Assembly: GCA_002307135.1 (NCBI GenBank)
Contig: DBTQ01000022.1
Span: forward strand, 117,699-163,523
DNA: 45,825 bases
Reading direction: 5' to 3'
From: Bacteroidetes bacterium UBA1312
GTDB lineage: Bacteria; Bacteroidota; Bacteroidia; Chitinophagales; Chitinophagaceae
Below are positions 37,775 to 45,825 of this stretch, piece after piece (position 1 is the first letter of the stretch; every line of letters begins with the position of its first letter). The notes below the pieces were generated by a model. It had not been told where the DNA came from and ran no database searches. It was given only the letters and a program-made list of their open reading frames with translations. Both the position numbers and the translations under genes were made by a program.

Positions 37775-37990
37775 ATGTCAAAAGAAAAAAATAAGTATAA
37801 TGAGGTAATGCAGTATGCTGGGTTGGCCACTCAATGGCTGGTCATGTTGGCATTGGCATTATGGTTAGGAATTAAAATTGACCAGCACATTTCTCAAAAA
37901 TCTCGCGCCTTTACCATTGCACTCCCCTTATTATCACTTACAATATCGCTTTGGCTGTTAGTCAGAAAATTCAATCAACCTAAGAAATGA
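37775..37990 (+). CDS. AtpZ/AtpI family small membrane protein
   Basis: A 71-residue protein with two transmembrane helices (about 18-35 and 44-64), separated by a short loop KIDQHISQKSRAF. This is the AtpZ pattern, a small protein usually encoded at the start of F1Fo ATP synthase operons and thought to help ion handling or assembly of the c-ring. It overlaps the next gene by 4 bp (ATGA). The ATP synthase genes themselves do not follow here. Confidence 0.8.
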   Translation: MSKEKNKYNEVMQYAGLATQWLVMLALALWLGIKIDQHISQKSRAFTIALPLLSLTISLWLLVRKFNQPKK

Positions 37991-38364
37991 AAAAATATTT
38001 CCTATTGATCATTGCAGCTTTATTTACCGGAATAAGTATTGCACTTTATTTTTTAAAACAAGTGCAACCTGCGTATGATTTTGAGGCTATGATGGTTGCC
38101 AATCTTGTATTGGCATTGCTTACCGCTATTGGTTTTTTGATGATAAAAAAGCAATTAAAACAGGATGGTCCGCATGCTTTTGTTCGTGGCGTGTATTCGG
38201 CTACTTTACTCAAATTGATGGTTTGTATGGGATCTATTTTTGCTTATGCAATTATGAATAAGGAACACTTACATAAACCTTCTGTTTTTGCAATGTTGGG
38301 CATTTATATCATCTATACTTTTATCGAAACAATTGTTGCGCAAAAAATTGCAAAACAAAAATAA
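37987..38364 (+). CDS. AtpI-like four-helix membrane protein
   Basis: A 125-residue protein with four predicted transmembrane helices (about 4-22, 36-53, 71-89, 100-118) and a basic C-terminus. Size, topology and coupling to the AtpZ gene point to the AtpI-like protein that in Bacteroidota lies between atpZ and atpB. Sequence motifs are too few for a firm name. The ATG overlaps the stop of the preceding gene, so the two are translationally coupled. The next gene encodes a SprT-like protein, not ATP synthase subunit a. Confidence 0.6.
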   Translation: MKKYFLLIIAALFTGISIALYFLKQVQPAYDFEAMMVANLVLALLTAIGFLMIKKQLKQDGPHAFVRGVYSATLLKLMVCMGSIFAYAIMNKEHLHKPSVFAMLGIYIIYTFIETIVAQKIAKQK

Positions 38365-38404
38365 ACATCCACTCTTTTATACAACAGCATTATCGCACAT
38401 AAAT

Positions 38405-39031
38405 ATGAAAAGGGAGCAGCCTTTTTCGGGATTAGCGCAATTTTTGCCAGCCGGTACTTTTGAACAGGTCTTGCCTTATTTCAAAGAACATACGATTCAT
38501 TTGACGCTTGCACGCGAAAGGAAAAGTATTTTGGGTGACTATCGACGACCAACAGTGGAACAACCAGTGCATCGTATTAGCATCAATGCTACACTTAATC
38601 AGTATAGTTTTTTAATTACCCTATTGCATGAGCTGGCACACATGTTCGTTTTTATCCAATATAAGGACAAGGTATCTCCACATGGATCAGAATGGAAAGT
38701 AGAATTCCGTAAAATGCTGATCCCTTATTTAGGTAAACATTTTTTCCCCCCAGATATAGAATCTGCACTGATTAATTACCTCAACAACCCTAAAGCTAGT
38801 ACTTGTACAGACACTAACCTGTACAAAGCATTATATCGTTATTCGCATAGCAAAGAAGGTGTCTCATTACTTGAAGATATGCAGATTAATCAGCGATTTA
38901 GCATAGCGAATGGCAATGAGTATATTGTACTCGAAAAACGTCGAACGCGCTTCCGATGTAAAGAAATAAAAACAGGTAAAATGTATTTATTTCCATCCAT
39001 TTACGAAGTACGATTGATCTCAGAAAATTAA
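38405..39031 (+). CDS. SprT-like metal-binding protein
   Basis: A 208-residue protein with a SprT-type zinc metalloprotease core: HELAH at 75-79 and a third possible ligand His93 in SPHGSEWK. The fold is related to the DNA-protein crosslink protease Spartan, but bacterial SprT function is not settled. The frame runs 39 codons upstream into the preceding gene; MKREQPFSGL at 38405 is the better start because the extension overlaps the AtpI-like coding region out of frame. It lies 40 bp behind that gene. Confidence 0.85.
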   Translation: MKREQPFSGLAQFLPAGTFEQVLPYFKEHTIHLTLARERKSILGDYRRPTVEQPVHRISINATLNQYSFLITLLHELAHMFVFIQYKDKVSPHGSEWKVEFRKMLIPYLGKHFFPPDIESALINYLNNPKASTCTDTNLYKALYRYSHSKEGVSLLEDMQINQRFSIANGNEYIVLEKRRTRFRCKEIKTGKMYLFPSIYEVRLISEN

Positions 39032-39115
39032 TAAAATTTGTCGCCTAAATAGTTATAAGTGATACTAAGCACATCGCTTTGTGTCTTAATTTCGCCGCAC
39101 TAAAAAATATGCAAA

Positions 39116-39889
39116 ATGCAATCAGCTATTGATAAAATTAATGAGCGAATCGCACCGATCAGACAAGCAATCATTAATCACAAGGTTTATGGAGCCATTA
39201 AAGACATAGAAAGCTTACAGGTATTCATGCAATTTCATGTTTATGCTGTTTGGGACTTCATGTCATTGCTCAAAGCATTGCAAAATAATTTAACCTGTGT
39301 AAAGGTGCCTTGGTTTCCTGTTGGCGATGCGAACACTCGATATTTAATCAATGAGATCGTAACGGGAGAAGAGTCCGATATTGATGAATATGGCGAACGT
39401 AAAAGTCATTTTGAATTGTACTTGGAAGCAATGCAGCAATGCAATGCTAATGTATCTGGTATTGGAAGTTTTTGCGAAGAATTACAGCAAGGTAATGGTT
39501 TTGAAAAGGCCTATCTGACTGCCAATACACCAACAGAAGCTCGTTCGTTTGTCGATTTTACATTCGATATAATCAATAGCCAAAAAGCTCATCTACAATC
39601 TGCAGTATTTACATTTGGTAGGGAAGATTTAATACCCAACATGTTTCATGCTATTGTTGGCGATATTCACAAACAGTTTCCTGACAGCGTTTCTATTTTT
39701 AAATATTATCTCGAAAGACATATTGAAGTAGATGGAGATCACCATAGTCATCTTGCCTTACAAATGACCACTAATCTTTGTGGCAATAATCCGCAACTCT
39801 GGCAAGAAGCTGAGGACGCAATTGTTAGTGCATTAGAGCAGCGAATGAATTTATGGGATGGTGTATATCGAATGTTGCATGGTAATTGA
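39116..39889 (+). CDS. DUF3050 family protein
   Basis: A 257-residue protein of family DUF3050, an alpha-helical family with a heme-oxygenase-like fold. Typical stretches are INHKVYGAIKDIESLQVFMQFHVYAVWDFMSLLKAL at the start, DANTRYLINEIVTGEESDID, and DGDHHSHLALQM near 205-216 with a cluster of His residues that could bind a metal. Function unknown. Monocistronic. Confidence 0.87.
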   Translation: MQSAIDKINERIAPIRQAIINHKVYGAIKDIESLQVFMQFHVYAVWDFMSLLKALQNNLTCVKVPWFPVGDANTRYLINEIVTGEESDIDEYGERKSHFELYLEAMQQCNANVSGIGSFCEELQQGNGFEKAYLTANTPTEARSFVDFTFDIINSQKAHLQSAVFTFGREDLIPNMFHAIVGDIHKQFPDSVSIFKYYLERHIEVDGDHHSHLALQMTTNLCGNNPQLWQEAEDAIVSALEQRMNLWDGVYRMLHGN

Positions 39890-39890
39890 T

Positions 39891-40001
39891 TTAAGAAAAG
39901 GTATTCCAATCATCTTCTTCCATTATGTGTAAATGGGTTGCAACAAGTGAGTATCTGGTATTATGATTTTGATCAGCATTCGTGTATATTAACATCCCCA
40001 T
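39891..40001 (-). CDS. Possible 36-residue ORF
   Basis: ATG at 40001-39999, TAA at 39893-39891, facing the DUF3050 gene. It begins MGMLIYTNADQNHNTRYS and ends HIMEEDDWNTFS; the C-terminus looks protein-like. No promoter of the phylum type was found, and a 36-codon frame can occur by chance. Listed as a weak candidate. Confidence 0.25.
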   Translation of the reverse strand: MGMLIYTNADQNHNTRYSLVATHLHIMEEDDWNTFS

Positions 40002-40014
40002 TTATTAAAAATCG

Positions 40015-40022
40015 TATCTTTG
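40015..40022 (+). promoter_or_regulatory. -7 promoter element of the desaturase gene, near-leaderless
   Basis: TATCTTTG, perfect to TAnnTTTG, 7 bp before the ATG at 40030. No TTTG at the -33 position. The mRNA would have almost no leader. Confidence 0.45.
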
Positions 40023-40029
40023 TCAAATT

Positions 40030-41109
40030 ATGTCAAAATCAGTACAACTACCAAAATTTGCAAAACCGCTCAACTCGTTTCATACAGAATTGAAACAGCG
40101 TGTTTATGGTTATTTTGAAACGAAAGGAATACCCAGTACGGGCAATTCCCAATTATATTTGAAAGCGATTATTTTACCCATTCTATATATTGCCACATAT
40201 ATTCATCTTGTATTCTATACACCTACAGCTTGGGTTGCTATTTTAGAATGCGTGTTAATGGGTTTTATCGTTTCTGCTATTGGATTTAATGTCATGCATG
40301 ACGGCGGCCATGGTAGCTTTAGTGGCAAGCCTTGGCTCAACAAATTGGCGTTTTTTTCGCTCAATTTATTGGGTGGAAGTGCATTTATGTGGAATGTAAA
40401 ACACAATATCGTACATCACGCTTATACTAATATTGACGGCTTAGACGATGATATTGATGCTCGCCCGTTCTTACGAATGAGCACTACGCAACCTAAGTTG
40501 GGAATGCACAAATACCAACACATTTACTTTTGGTTTTTGTATTCTTTACTTTATATGTTTTGGGTGTTTTTTACCGATTTTAAAAAATATTTCCGTAATA
40601 AAGTTGGGGAAGTACCGTTGAAAAAAATGGATGTCAGCGACCATATTATATTTTGGGCATCTAAAGCGTTCTTCTATTTTTACATTATTGTATTCCCTAT
40701 TATTCACTTAGGTTTTCTACCTTGGTTAATCGGTTTCCTTACTCTTGCCATGACAGGTGGTTTTGTGTTGAGTATTGTGTTTCAGTTAGCACATACTGTT
40801 GAAGATGCTGTATTCCCTATGCCGGATGCTATAACACACAAAATGGAAGATGAATGGACTATTCATCAACTAAAGACAACTGCTAATTTTGCAACGAGCA
40901 ATAAAGTTATTTGTTGGTTTGTGGGAGGATTGAATTTTCAAGTAGAGCATCATCTCTTTCCTAAAATCTCTCACGTGCATTATCCTGCAATAAGTAAAAT
41001 AGTAAAAGAGACTTGTCAGGAATTTGGTATTGGTTATATCGAATACCCTAAAATGGTCAATGCAATATCTTCTCACGTAGCGCATCTTAAGCACGTGGGC
41101 AACGCTTAA
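40030..41109 (+). CDS. Membrane fatty acid desaturase (front-end/linoleoyl-CoA desaturase-like)
   Basis: A 359-residue inner-membrane di-iron desaturase. The three histidine boxes are HDGGH at 90-94, HNIVHH at 125-130 and QVEHH at 304-308. The Q in QxxHH marks the front-end desaturase group (delta-5/6 type), though no fused cytochrome b5 domain is present. Hydrophobic segments lie at about 45-90, 105-125, 165-190 and 215-255. It introduces double bonds in acyl chains, probably for membrane fluidity; position specificity is not readable. It has its own promoter. Confidence 0.92.
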   Translation: MSKSVQLPKFAKPLNSFHTELKQRVYGYFETKGIPSTGNSQLYLKAIILPILYIATYIHLVFYTPTAWVAILECVLMGFIVSAIGFNVMHDGGHGSFSGKPWLNKLAFFSLNLLGGSAFMWNVKHNIVHHAYTNIDGLDDDIDARPFLRMSTTQPKLGMHKYQHIYFWFLYSLLYMFWVFFTDFKKYFRNKVGEVPLKKMDVSDHIIFWASKAFFYFYIIVFPIIHLGFLPWLIGFLTLAMTGGFVLSIVFQLAHTVEDAVFPMPDAITHKMEDEWTIHQLKTTANFATSNKVICWFVGGLNFQVEHHLFPKISHVHYPAISKIVKETCQEFGIGYIEYPKMVNAISSHVAHLKHVGNA

Positions 41110-41137
41110 TTCTCACTTACAGCATTCCCCCCCCTGC

Positions 41138-42274
41138 ATGTTATTTTCAGAAGTTGTAGGACAACAGACGGCGAAGAATAACCTCATTAAAATGTGGCAG
41201 CAGAATCATTTGCCACATGCATTGCTTATTTGTGGGCAATCTGGTGCAGGCAGTTTGCCAGTATCCTTAGCATTAGCACAGTATATTTTTTGCGAGCATA
41301 GAACACCAGTTGATGCTTGTGGTCATTGTGCGAGTTGTGTTAAAGTGGCGAAAATGGAACATGCAGATTTACATTTTTCGTTTCCTAGCATTGCACCCAA
41401 ACCCGGTGTAAAAGCTATGAGTAAGCACTTTATCAAAGAATTTCGGGATTTTATTTTAAAAAAACCTTACGGTTCTACATTCGATTGGTTGCAAAATATT
41501 AATGCCGAAAATAAGCAAGGAAATATCACAGCAGAAGAGTCAAGAGCCATTATTGAATCTTTAAGCCTCAAGGCTTATGAGGGAGGGATGAAAATATTAA
41601 TCATTTGGCGACCCGAATATTTAGGTAAAGAGGGCAATATGCTCCTTAAGCTAATTGAAGAGCCCCCAGCAAATACAATTATCATTTTTGCTGCCGAAAA
41701 TATTGAAAATATTATTCCCACCATTTTGTCACGAACGCAAATGGTAAAATTACCGCCGATATCAATCGCCGATATCACTAACAAGCTATTATCATCAAGT
41801 GCGGTGGATACTAGGCTTGCCCAACAAGCGGCTCGATTGTCGGAAGGAAGCTATCCTGAAGCCCTGCGGCTACTTAGCGATGTAGCTAATGATTTATTCC
41901 CGCAAACACGAAATTGGTTCAATATGATATTTACGAATAATGGTATCGGATTGTCCAAATTTGTTGAAGACTTTGCAAAAATGGGGCGTGAACAACAAAA
42001 GAATATGCTCCAGTATGTCATTCATTTACTTGAAGCCACAATACACCACAGATATACAAATACCTGCAATCTTATTGATGATGAATTGTCGTTTGTTCAA
42101 AAATTAGCAAAAACCACTATTAGTTTTGAATCACTCGAAACAATGATTCGTGAAATAGCTGCTACAATGTACCATATTGAACGAAATGCTCATGCAAAAA
42201 TGCAAGTTCATGCACTTAGTATCAAAATGGTATATGCTATTCAGAATAAACAAGTATCTTCGCTCATTAACTGA
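41138..42274 (+). CDS. holB: DNA polymerase III delta prime subunit
   Basis: Clamp-loader subunit of 378 residues that helps open the DnaN ring. N-terminal LFSEVVGQQTAKNNLIKMW and HALLICGQSGAGSL are the AAA+ start; the P-loop ends in SL instead of KT, so ATP binding is unlikely, as for delta prime generally. A zinc module has C-x(8-9)-C-x2-C-x2-C (FCEHRTPVDACGHCASCVKV). Later are IIWRPEYLGKEGNMLLKLIEEPPANTIIIF and SRTQMVKLPP. It is followed by the ricT/PSP1 gene, the same pairing as holB-yaaT in Bacillus. Confidence 0.92.
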   Translation: MLFSEVVGQQTAKNNLIKMWQQNHLPHALLICGQSGAGSLPVSLALAQYIFCEHRTPVDACGHCASCVKVAKMEHADLHFSFPSIAPKPGVKAMSKHFIKEFRDFILKKPYGSTFDWLQNINAENKQGNITAEESRAIIESLSLKAYEGGMKILIIWRPEYLGKEGNMLLKLIEEPPANTIIIFAAENIENIIPTILSRTQMVKLPPISIADITNKLLSSSAVDTRLAQQAARLSEGSYPEALRLLSDVANDLFPQTRNWFNMIFTNNGIGLSKFVEDFAKMGREQQKNMLQYVIHLLEATIHHRYTNTCNLIDDELSFVQKLAKTTISFESLETMIREIAATMYHIERNAHAKMQVHALSIKMVYAIQNKQVSSLIN

Positions 42275-42388
42275 TTTTTTAACACATCAACAATTCTTGT
42301 TCATCTTTGCTAAAAGTATCGCCTTAAACAAGCTTTACTGTCAATAGCAATATTGAAAGAGATTGTTGTCTTTATAAATATATATAAT

Positions 42389-43786
42389 ATGGGATGCGGT
42401 AGTTGCGGATCTGGCGCAAGTGGCAAACCCTCTGGATGCAAAAGCAATGGCGGATGCAGCAGCGGTGGATGTAATAAAATGAATGTATTTGATTGGTTGG
42501 GTACCATACCATTACAGGGTGGTTCGAAACCTTTTCCTATAGTTGAAGTTTCATTCAACAGCGGCAGCAGAAAAGAATATTTTAAAAATAATTCCTCTTA
42601 TATAATAGTCAAAGGAGACTGGGTAGCGGTAGAAGGAGTAAGTGGTTTCGACATCGGACAAATAAGCCTTACAGGAGAATTGGTAAAGCTACAAATGAAA
42701 AAATATGGTATTCAGGATCAAAATGCCCTGAAACGCATAATGAGACCTGCCACTCTTGAGGATTTGACTGCCTATGATGAAAGCAAACTCAAAGAAAGAG
42801 AGATACTCGTACGCAGCAGAGCTATAACTAAAGAGCTAAAGATTGACATGAAGATTGGTGAGGTAGATGTCCAAGCTGACGGAAAAAAAGCTACCTTCTA
42901 TTATACAGCTGAACAAAGGGTCGATTTTAGAGAATTGATTAAAGTATTTGCTACAGATTTTAAGCTAAAGGTCGAAATGCGCCAGATTGGCTCCCGTCAA
43001 GAAAGTGCAAAAGTGGGGGGTATTGGATCTTGTGGTCGTGAACTATGTTGCAGCACTTGGCTTACTGATTTCAAATCAGTGAATACTACTGCTGCACGTT
43101 ATCAGTCATTATCGATCAACCAAACAAAATTATCTGGTCAATGTGGACGGCTTAAATGCTGCCTCAATTATGAACTAGATACTTATATGGATGCATTGCG
43201 TGGATTTCCGAGCAATGCAGATGTTTTGCAAATAGCGCAAGGAAAAGCGTCTTTGATTAAAAAAGACATCTTTCGAAACCTTATGTGGTATAGCTTTCAA
43301 GGTAGCAGCAAGCAATACCCCATGAGTATTGAACGTGTTAATGAAATATTGAAGCTCAATAAGGAAGGTATTATTCCTGAAGAGTTGCAAGCTGTAGAAT
43401 TGGAATTAGAACGAAATAAAGAAAACCTGAAAATAGATGTCGGTTTTGTAAATGATGTAGGACAAATGAGCCTTAAATCATTGGAAAAGAAAAAGCCGTC
43501 AAAAAATAAAAATAAAAAACCTCAAAACAAAAACCAACAAGCCGCACCTGCCGTTAAAACCGACGCTATAAAACCAGAAGGGAATAAACAGAAATCGCAG
43601 CAACAACCAAATACAAAACAACAAACGCAACAACCAAAGCAAGTGCAGGGAAATAAAAACACAACTACCCCTAATGCTAATAACCCAAATAAAGCCAACA
43701 ACAAACCTAAAAATAGGCCACATCAAAATAAACGTAAACCAACAGGTGCAGAAGAAATAAAGCCTGCACCTCCAATTGCGGAATAA
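42389..43786 (+). CDS. RicT/PSP1 domain protein with Cys-rich N-terminus
   Basis: A 465-residue member of the YaaT/RicT (PSP1) family, in Bacillus part of the RicAFT complex that holds iron-sulfur clusters and affects RNase Y. The core has the family Cys motifs CGRELCC (215-221) and CGRLKCC (252-258). The N-terminus MGCGSCGSGASGKPSGCKSN and onward has five Cys in 28 residues, a Bacteroidota addition. From about 370 the protein is a low-complexity K/N/Q/P-rich tail. The start at 42389 is chosen because the Cys-rich segment is conserved in the phylum as I know it; 12 further upstream codons are possible. No gldH gene follows, unlike in many gliding Bacteroidota. Confidence 0.88.
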   Translation: MGCGSCGSGASGKPSGCKSNGGCSSGGCNKMNVFDWLGTIPLQGGSKPFPIVEVSFNSGSRKEYFKNNSSYIIVKGDWVAVEGVSGFDIGQISLTGELVKLQMKKYGIQDQNALKRIMRPATLEDLTAYDESKLKEREILVRSRAITKELKIDMKIGEVDVQADGKKATFYYTAEQRVDFRELIKVFATDFKLKVEMRQIGSRQESAKVGGIGSCGRELCCSTWLTDFKSVNTTAARYQSLSINQTKLSGQCGRLKCCLNYELDTYMDALRGFPSNADVLQIAQGKASLIKKDIFRNLMWYSFQGSSKQYPMSIERVNEILKLNKEGIIPEELQAVELELERNKENLKIDVGFVNDVGQMSLKSLEKKKPSKNKNKKPQNKNQQAAPAVKTDAIKPEGNKQKSQQQPNTKQQTQQPKQVQGNKNTTTPNANNPNKANNKPKNRPHQNKRKPTGAEEIKPAPPIAE

Positions 43787-43811
43787 AATTATAGGTTTTA
43801 AATATTGATTT

Positions 43812-43842
43812 AAAGTCCTAAACCCTAGTGGTTTAGGACTTT
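43812..43842 (+). terminator. Rho-independent terminator of the holB-ricT unit
   Basis: AAAGTCCTAAACC (43812-43824), loop CTAGT, GGTTTAGGACTTT (43830-43842): 13 perfect pairs ending in T-rich sequence, 26 bp after the ricT stop. Confidence 0.85.
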
Positions 43843-43963
43843 TCTATTGCGTTCATGCGAGAAAATTATAAAGAAATATTTTGCCACCCACTAACATTTT
43901 ACAAAATGGTTACGTCAATACTTATAGACTAAACTTTATTAAACAATTTAAAACTTAACCACT

Positions 43964-45790
43964 ATGAAAAAAGCACTATTATTATCCGCATTTTGTGCCG
44001 TATTTGGTCTTATTAAGACAGAGACGGTACATGCCCAGATTACCAGCATTAAAGTAAATATAGACGATTCATTATCGACCTATTGTGTAATTCCTTCCGT
44101 AAACAATTTTATAGTCAGTGGTAATGTTACGGGAACTGTTTCCGCCACAGACTCTGCAATCGTTAATGTCAATTTTGATGACGGATTTGACTCTACTTTT
44201 AAATTAAAAATTTATCCGACCTCTGGTGGAGGATCTTTTTATAACTATTCAATATTTCATACCTATACTTTTCCGGGCACTTTCAGTCCTAAGGTAAAAG
44301 CAAGTCTGGTGGGTGGCCTCGCCGATTCTATAATCAGTAAGCCGAGTATCACTATATCCAATACATGTGGTACGCTTAATGGCTTGCTGTATGTAGATGG
44401 TAATGGAAACTGTATCAAAGATGCGTCAGAAAAAGGAGTCAGGTGGATGCCTATTCTAGCCATAAATACTGCTACCAGCGACAGTTCTGTTGTCGGTTGG
44501 AGCAATGATACCGGATATTATTATGCCGCTTTACCGCCGGGTACATACACTATAGTACCTCTTGCTTATCATTACGGATCGTATGCCTGGTGGATTGACA
44601 CCAATCTTGTAGCATCTTGCCCTTCCAGTGGAACGTATTCATTAACGGTAACCTCGGGTAGTTCTTACTCAAAAGATTTTGCTTATACCTGTAAACCTGT
44701 TACATCATACGATGCAAGCATCAATGTATGGACTAATGGTTTCGTGCCGGGAGATTCTACTTATGTAGCAATATCCAGCTTCGACTGGCTTTGGTATTAT
44801 CATTATACTTGTGCCAGCCTTACTTCTACCGTCACCCTTACCTTAGATCCTAAGCTGACTTATTTATCTCACTACTATAGTTTAGCGCCATCAAGTGTAT
44901 CCGGAAGTACGATTACATGGACCTTATCCTCTACTGCTGATGTAGTCGATTTCTACAGCAGTATTTGGGTTGGTGTGTCCACTTCTGCTACAATTGGCGA
45001 TACCATTAGAATGACTGCTTATATTGCACCAACCTCACTAACAGATCCAAATTTGAGCAACAATACGCTTTATTATAAGAAAGCAGTAGCGAGCTCTCAT
45101 GATCCAAACGCCAAAGAGGTTACTCCCACAGGAGCAAGTGCTGCAGGGTTTATTCATAAAAATACCGAATTGACCTATACAGTTCATTTCCAAAATACGG
45201 GTACGGCCGCCGCTCGCAATATTACTGTAACTGATGCAATTGATCCAAATTTGGATTTAACTACATTACACATGATCAATTCGACACATAATGCGAGTAT
45301 GTATGTTACTGGTAATACAGTTAAGTTCAGATTTGAAAATGTTAACTTAGACTACAGTAGTCATAATATGAGTGCGAGTATGGGTGCGGTTACTTATGGT
45401 ATCAAGCCAAAACAAACCCTGGCACCAGGTGCACAAATGACTAATACGGCTGCAATTTATTTTGATTATAATGCACCTATTGTCACTAATACAACGCTGA
45501 ATACGATCGAAATTCCGACTAATATTCAACAGGTATCATTGGGTAACTTTAGCGCTAAAGTATTCCCCAATCCTGCAAATACAGAGTTGAACATAAAAGT
45601 GGACAATAATAACAACAGCAACATATCTGTAATATTAATGGATATGCTTGGAAGAGTTGTGAGTAATGAAAGCAGCAATAATGGCAACGTTGTAATCGCT
45701 ACCCAAAGCATGCCTACTGGCTTATACATTGTCAATATCAAAGACAATAAAGGTAATGAGCTGAATACAAAAGTGTCTGTGAAGCACTAG
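43964..45790 (+). CDS. T9SS type A surface protein with DUF11-like repeat domain
   Basis: A 608-residue secreted protein. Order: signal peptide (1-25, VHAQ); an N-terminal beta domain with PKD-like character (about 28-135); an SdrD-B-like segment GLLYVDGNGNCIKDASEKGVRW (about 143-225); a second beta region; a DUF11-type domain from SHDPNAKEVTPTG to YFDYNAPIVTNTTLNTIE (about 380-510), typical of Bacteroidota surface proteins; and a type A T9SS sorting domain (KVFPNPANTELNIKV ... TGLYIVNIKDNKG, about 525-608). It is likely displayed on or released from the cell surface; role unknown. It lies alone behind a terminator and is complete in the window. Confidence 0.88.
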   Translation: MKKALLLSAFCAVFGLIKTETVHAQITSIKVNIDDSLSTYCVIPSVNNFIVSGNVTGTVSATDSAIVNVNFDDGFDSTFKLKIYPTSGGGSFYNYSIFHTYTFPGTFSPKVKASLVGGLADSIISKPSITISNTCGTLNGLLYVDGNGNCIKDASEKGVRWMPILAINTATSDSSVVGWSNDTGYYYAALPPGTYTIVPLAYHYGSYAWWIDTNLVASCPSSGTYSLTVTSGSSYSKDFAYTCKPVTSYDASINVWTNGFVPGDSTYVAISSFDWLWYYHYTCASLTSTVTLTLDPKLTYLSHYYSLAPSSVSGSTITWTLSSTADVVDFYSSIWVGVSTSATIGDTIRMTAYIAPTSLTDPNLSNNTLYYKKAVASSHDPNAKEVTPTGASAAGFIHKNTELTYTVHFQNTGTAAARNITVTDAIDPNLDLTTLHMINSTHNASMYVTGNTVKFRFENVNLDYSSHNMSASMGAVTYGIKPKQTLAPGAQMTNTAAIYFDYNAPIVTNTTLNTIEIPTNIQQVSLGNFSAKVFPNPANTELNIKVDNNNNSNISVILMDMLGRVVSNESSNNGNVVIATQSMPTGLYIVNIKDNKGNELNTKVSVKH

Positions 45791-45825
45791 AGCATCGACA
45801 ATATGACTAGTCCTAAAAAAGCGAT

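Noticed and set aside
41138..41240. Degenerate P-loop in delta prime taken as a defect
   Set aside because: Delta prime subunits commonly lack a working Walker A; this is normal for the family.

Overview
The window comes from a Bacteroidota chromosome, most likely order Chitinophagales (Chitinophagaceae-like). The signs are low GC, promoters of the Bacteroidota type (TTTG, about 19 nt, TAnnTTTG), almost no Shine-Dalgarno sequences, type IX secretion system (T9SS) C-terminal sorting domains, a PorP/SprF protein, and many families typical of that phylum (DUF3109, DUF3822, RicT with a Cys-rich N-terminus, a rho with a long N-terminal insert). No prophage, plasmid, CRISPR array, rRNA or tRNA gene was seen. 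It reads as ordinary chromosomal backbone with a few accessory surface proteins.

Layout. 1-1072 holds no convincing protein gene, but has inverted repeats and a short transcription unit with its own promoter and terminator (714-924). 1073-7982: an orphan sensor histidine kinase; an aminotransferase-aspartate kinase pair; an isolated 21-codon basic mini-gene; dnaN; a tiny lipoprotein divergent from mpl (peptidoglycan recycling). 8043-17208: a secreted alpha/beta hydrolase, an M13 metallopeptidase lipoprotein, and a two-gene T9SS unit (a 1582-residue PKD-repeat protein followed by PorP/SprF). 17437-21862: kynureninase and a fumarylacetoacetase-family hydrolase, convergent, with an IS-end-like hairpin between them, then a T9SS-exported Omp28/thioredoxin-like protein. 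21962-24452: a TPP riboswitch in front of a TonB-dependent receptor, hence probably a thiamine-compound importer. 24599-28981: patatin; an L,D-transpeptidase, thioredoxin reductase and DUF3109 operon; a small lipoprotein; a conserved Bacteroidota protein.

29238-32268 is an information-processing block: rho, then rplU and rpmA followed by a 93-residue protein of AAPAKK repeats. On the other strand lies DUF3822, rsmD and coaD (34202-32359). 34351-39889 on the plus strand: MATE exporter, truB, acyl-CoA dehydrogenase, an atpZ/atpI-like pair without the rest of the ATP synthase operon, a SprT-like protein and DUF3050. 40030-45790: fatty acid desaturase, DNA polymerase III delta prime, RicT/PSP1, and a T9SS type A surface protein.

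The most interesting points are the two very small transcription units (5001-5173 and 714-924), the riboswitch-receptor pair with a possible expression platform, the RsmD with an altered catalytic motif, the AAPAKK-repeat protein beside ribosomal genes, and the palindromes over or near promoters. No clearly new multi-gene system was found. All family calls are from reading the sequence; no database search was run.
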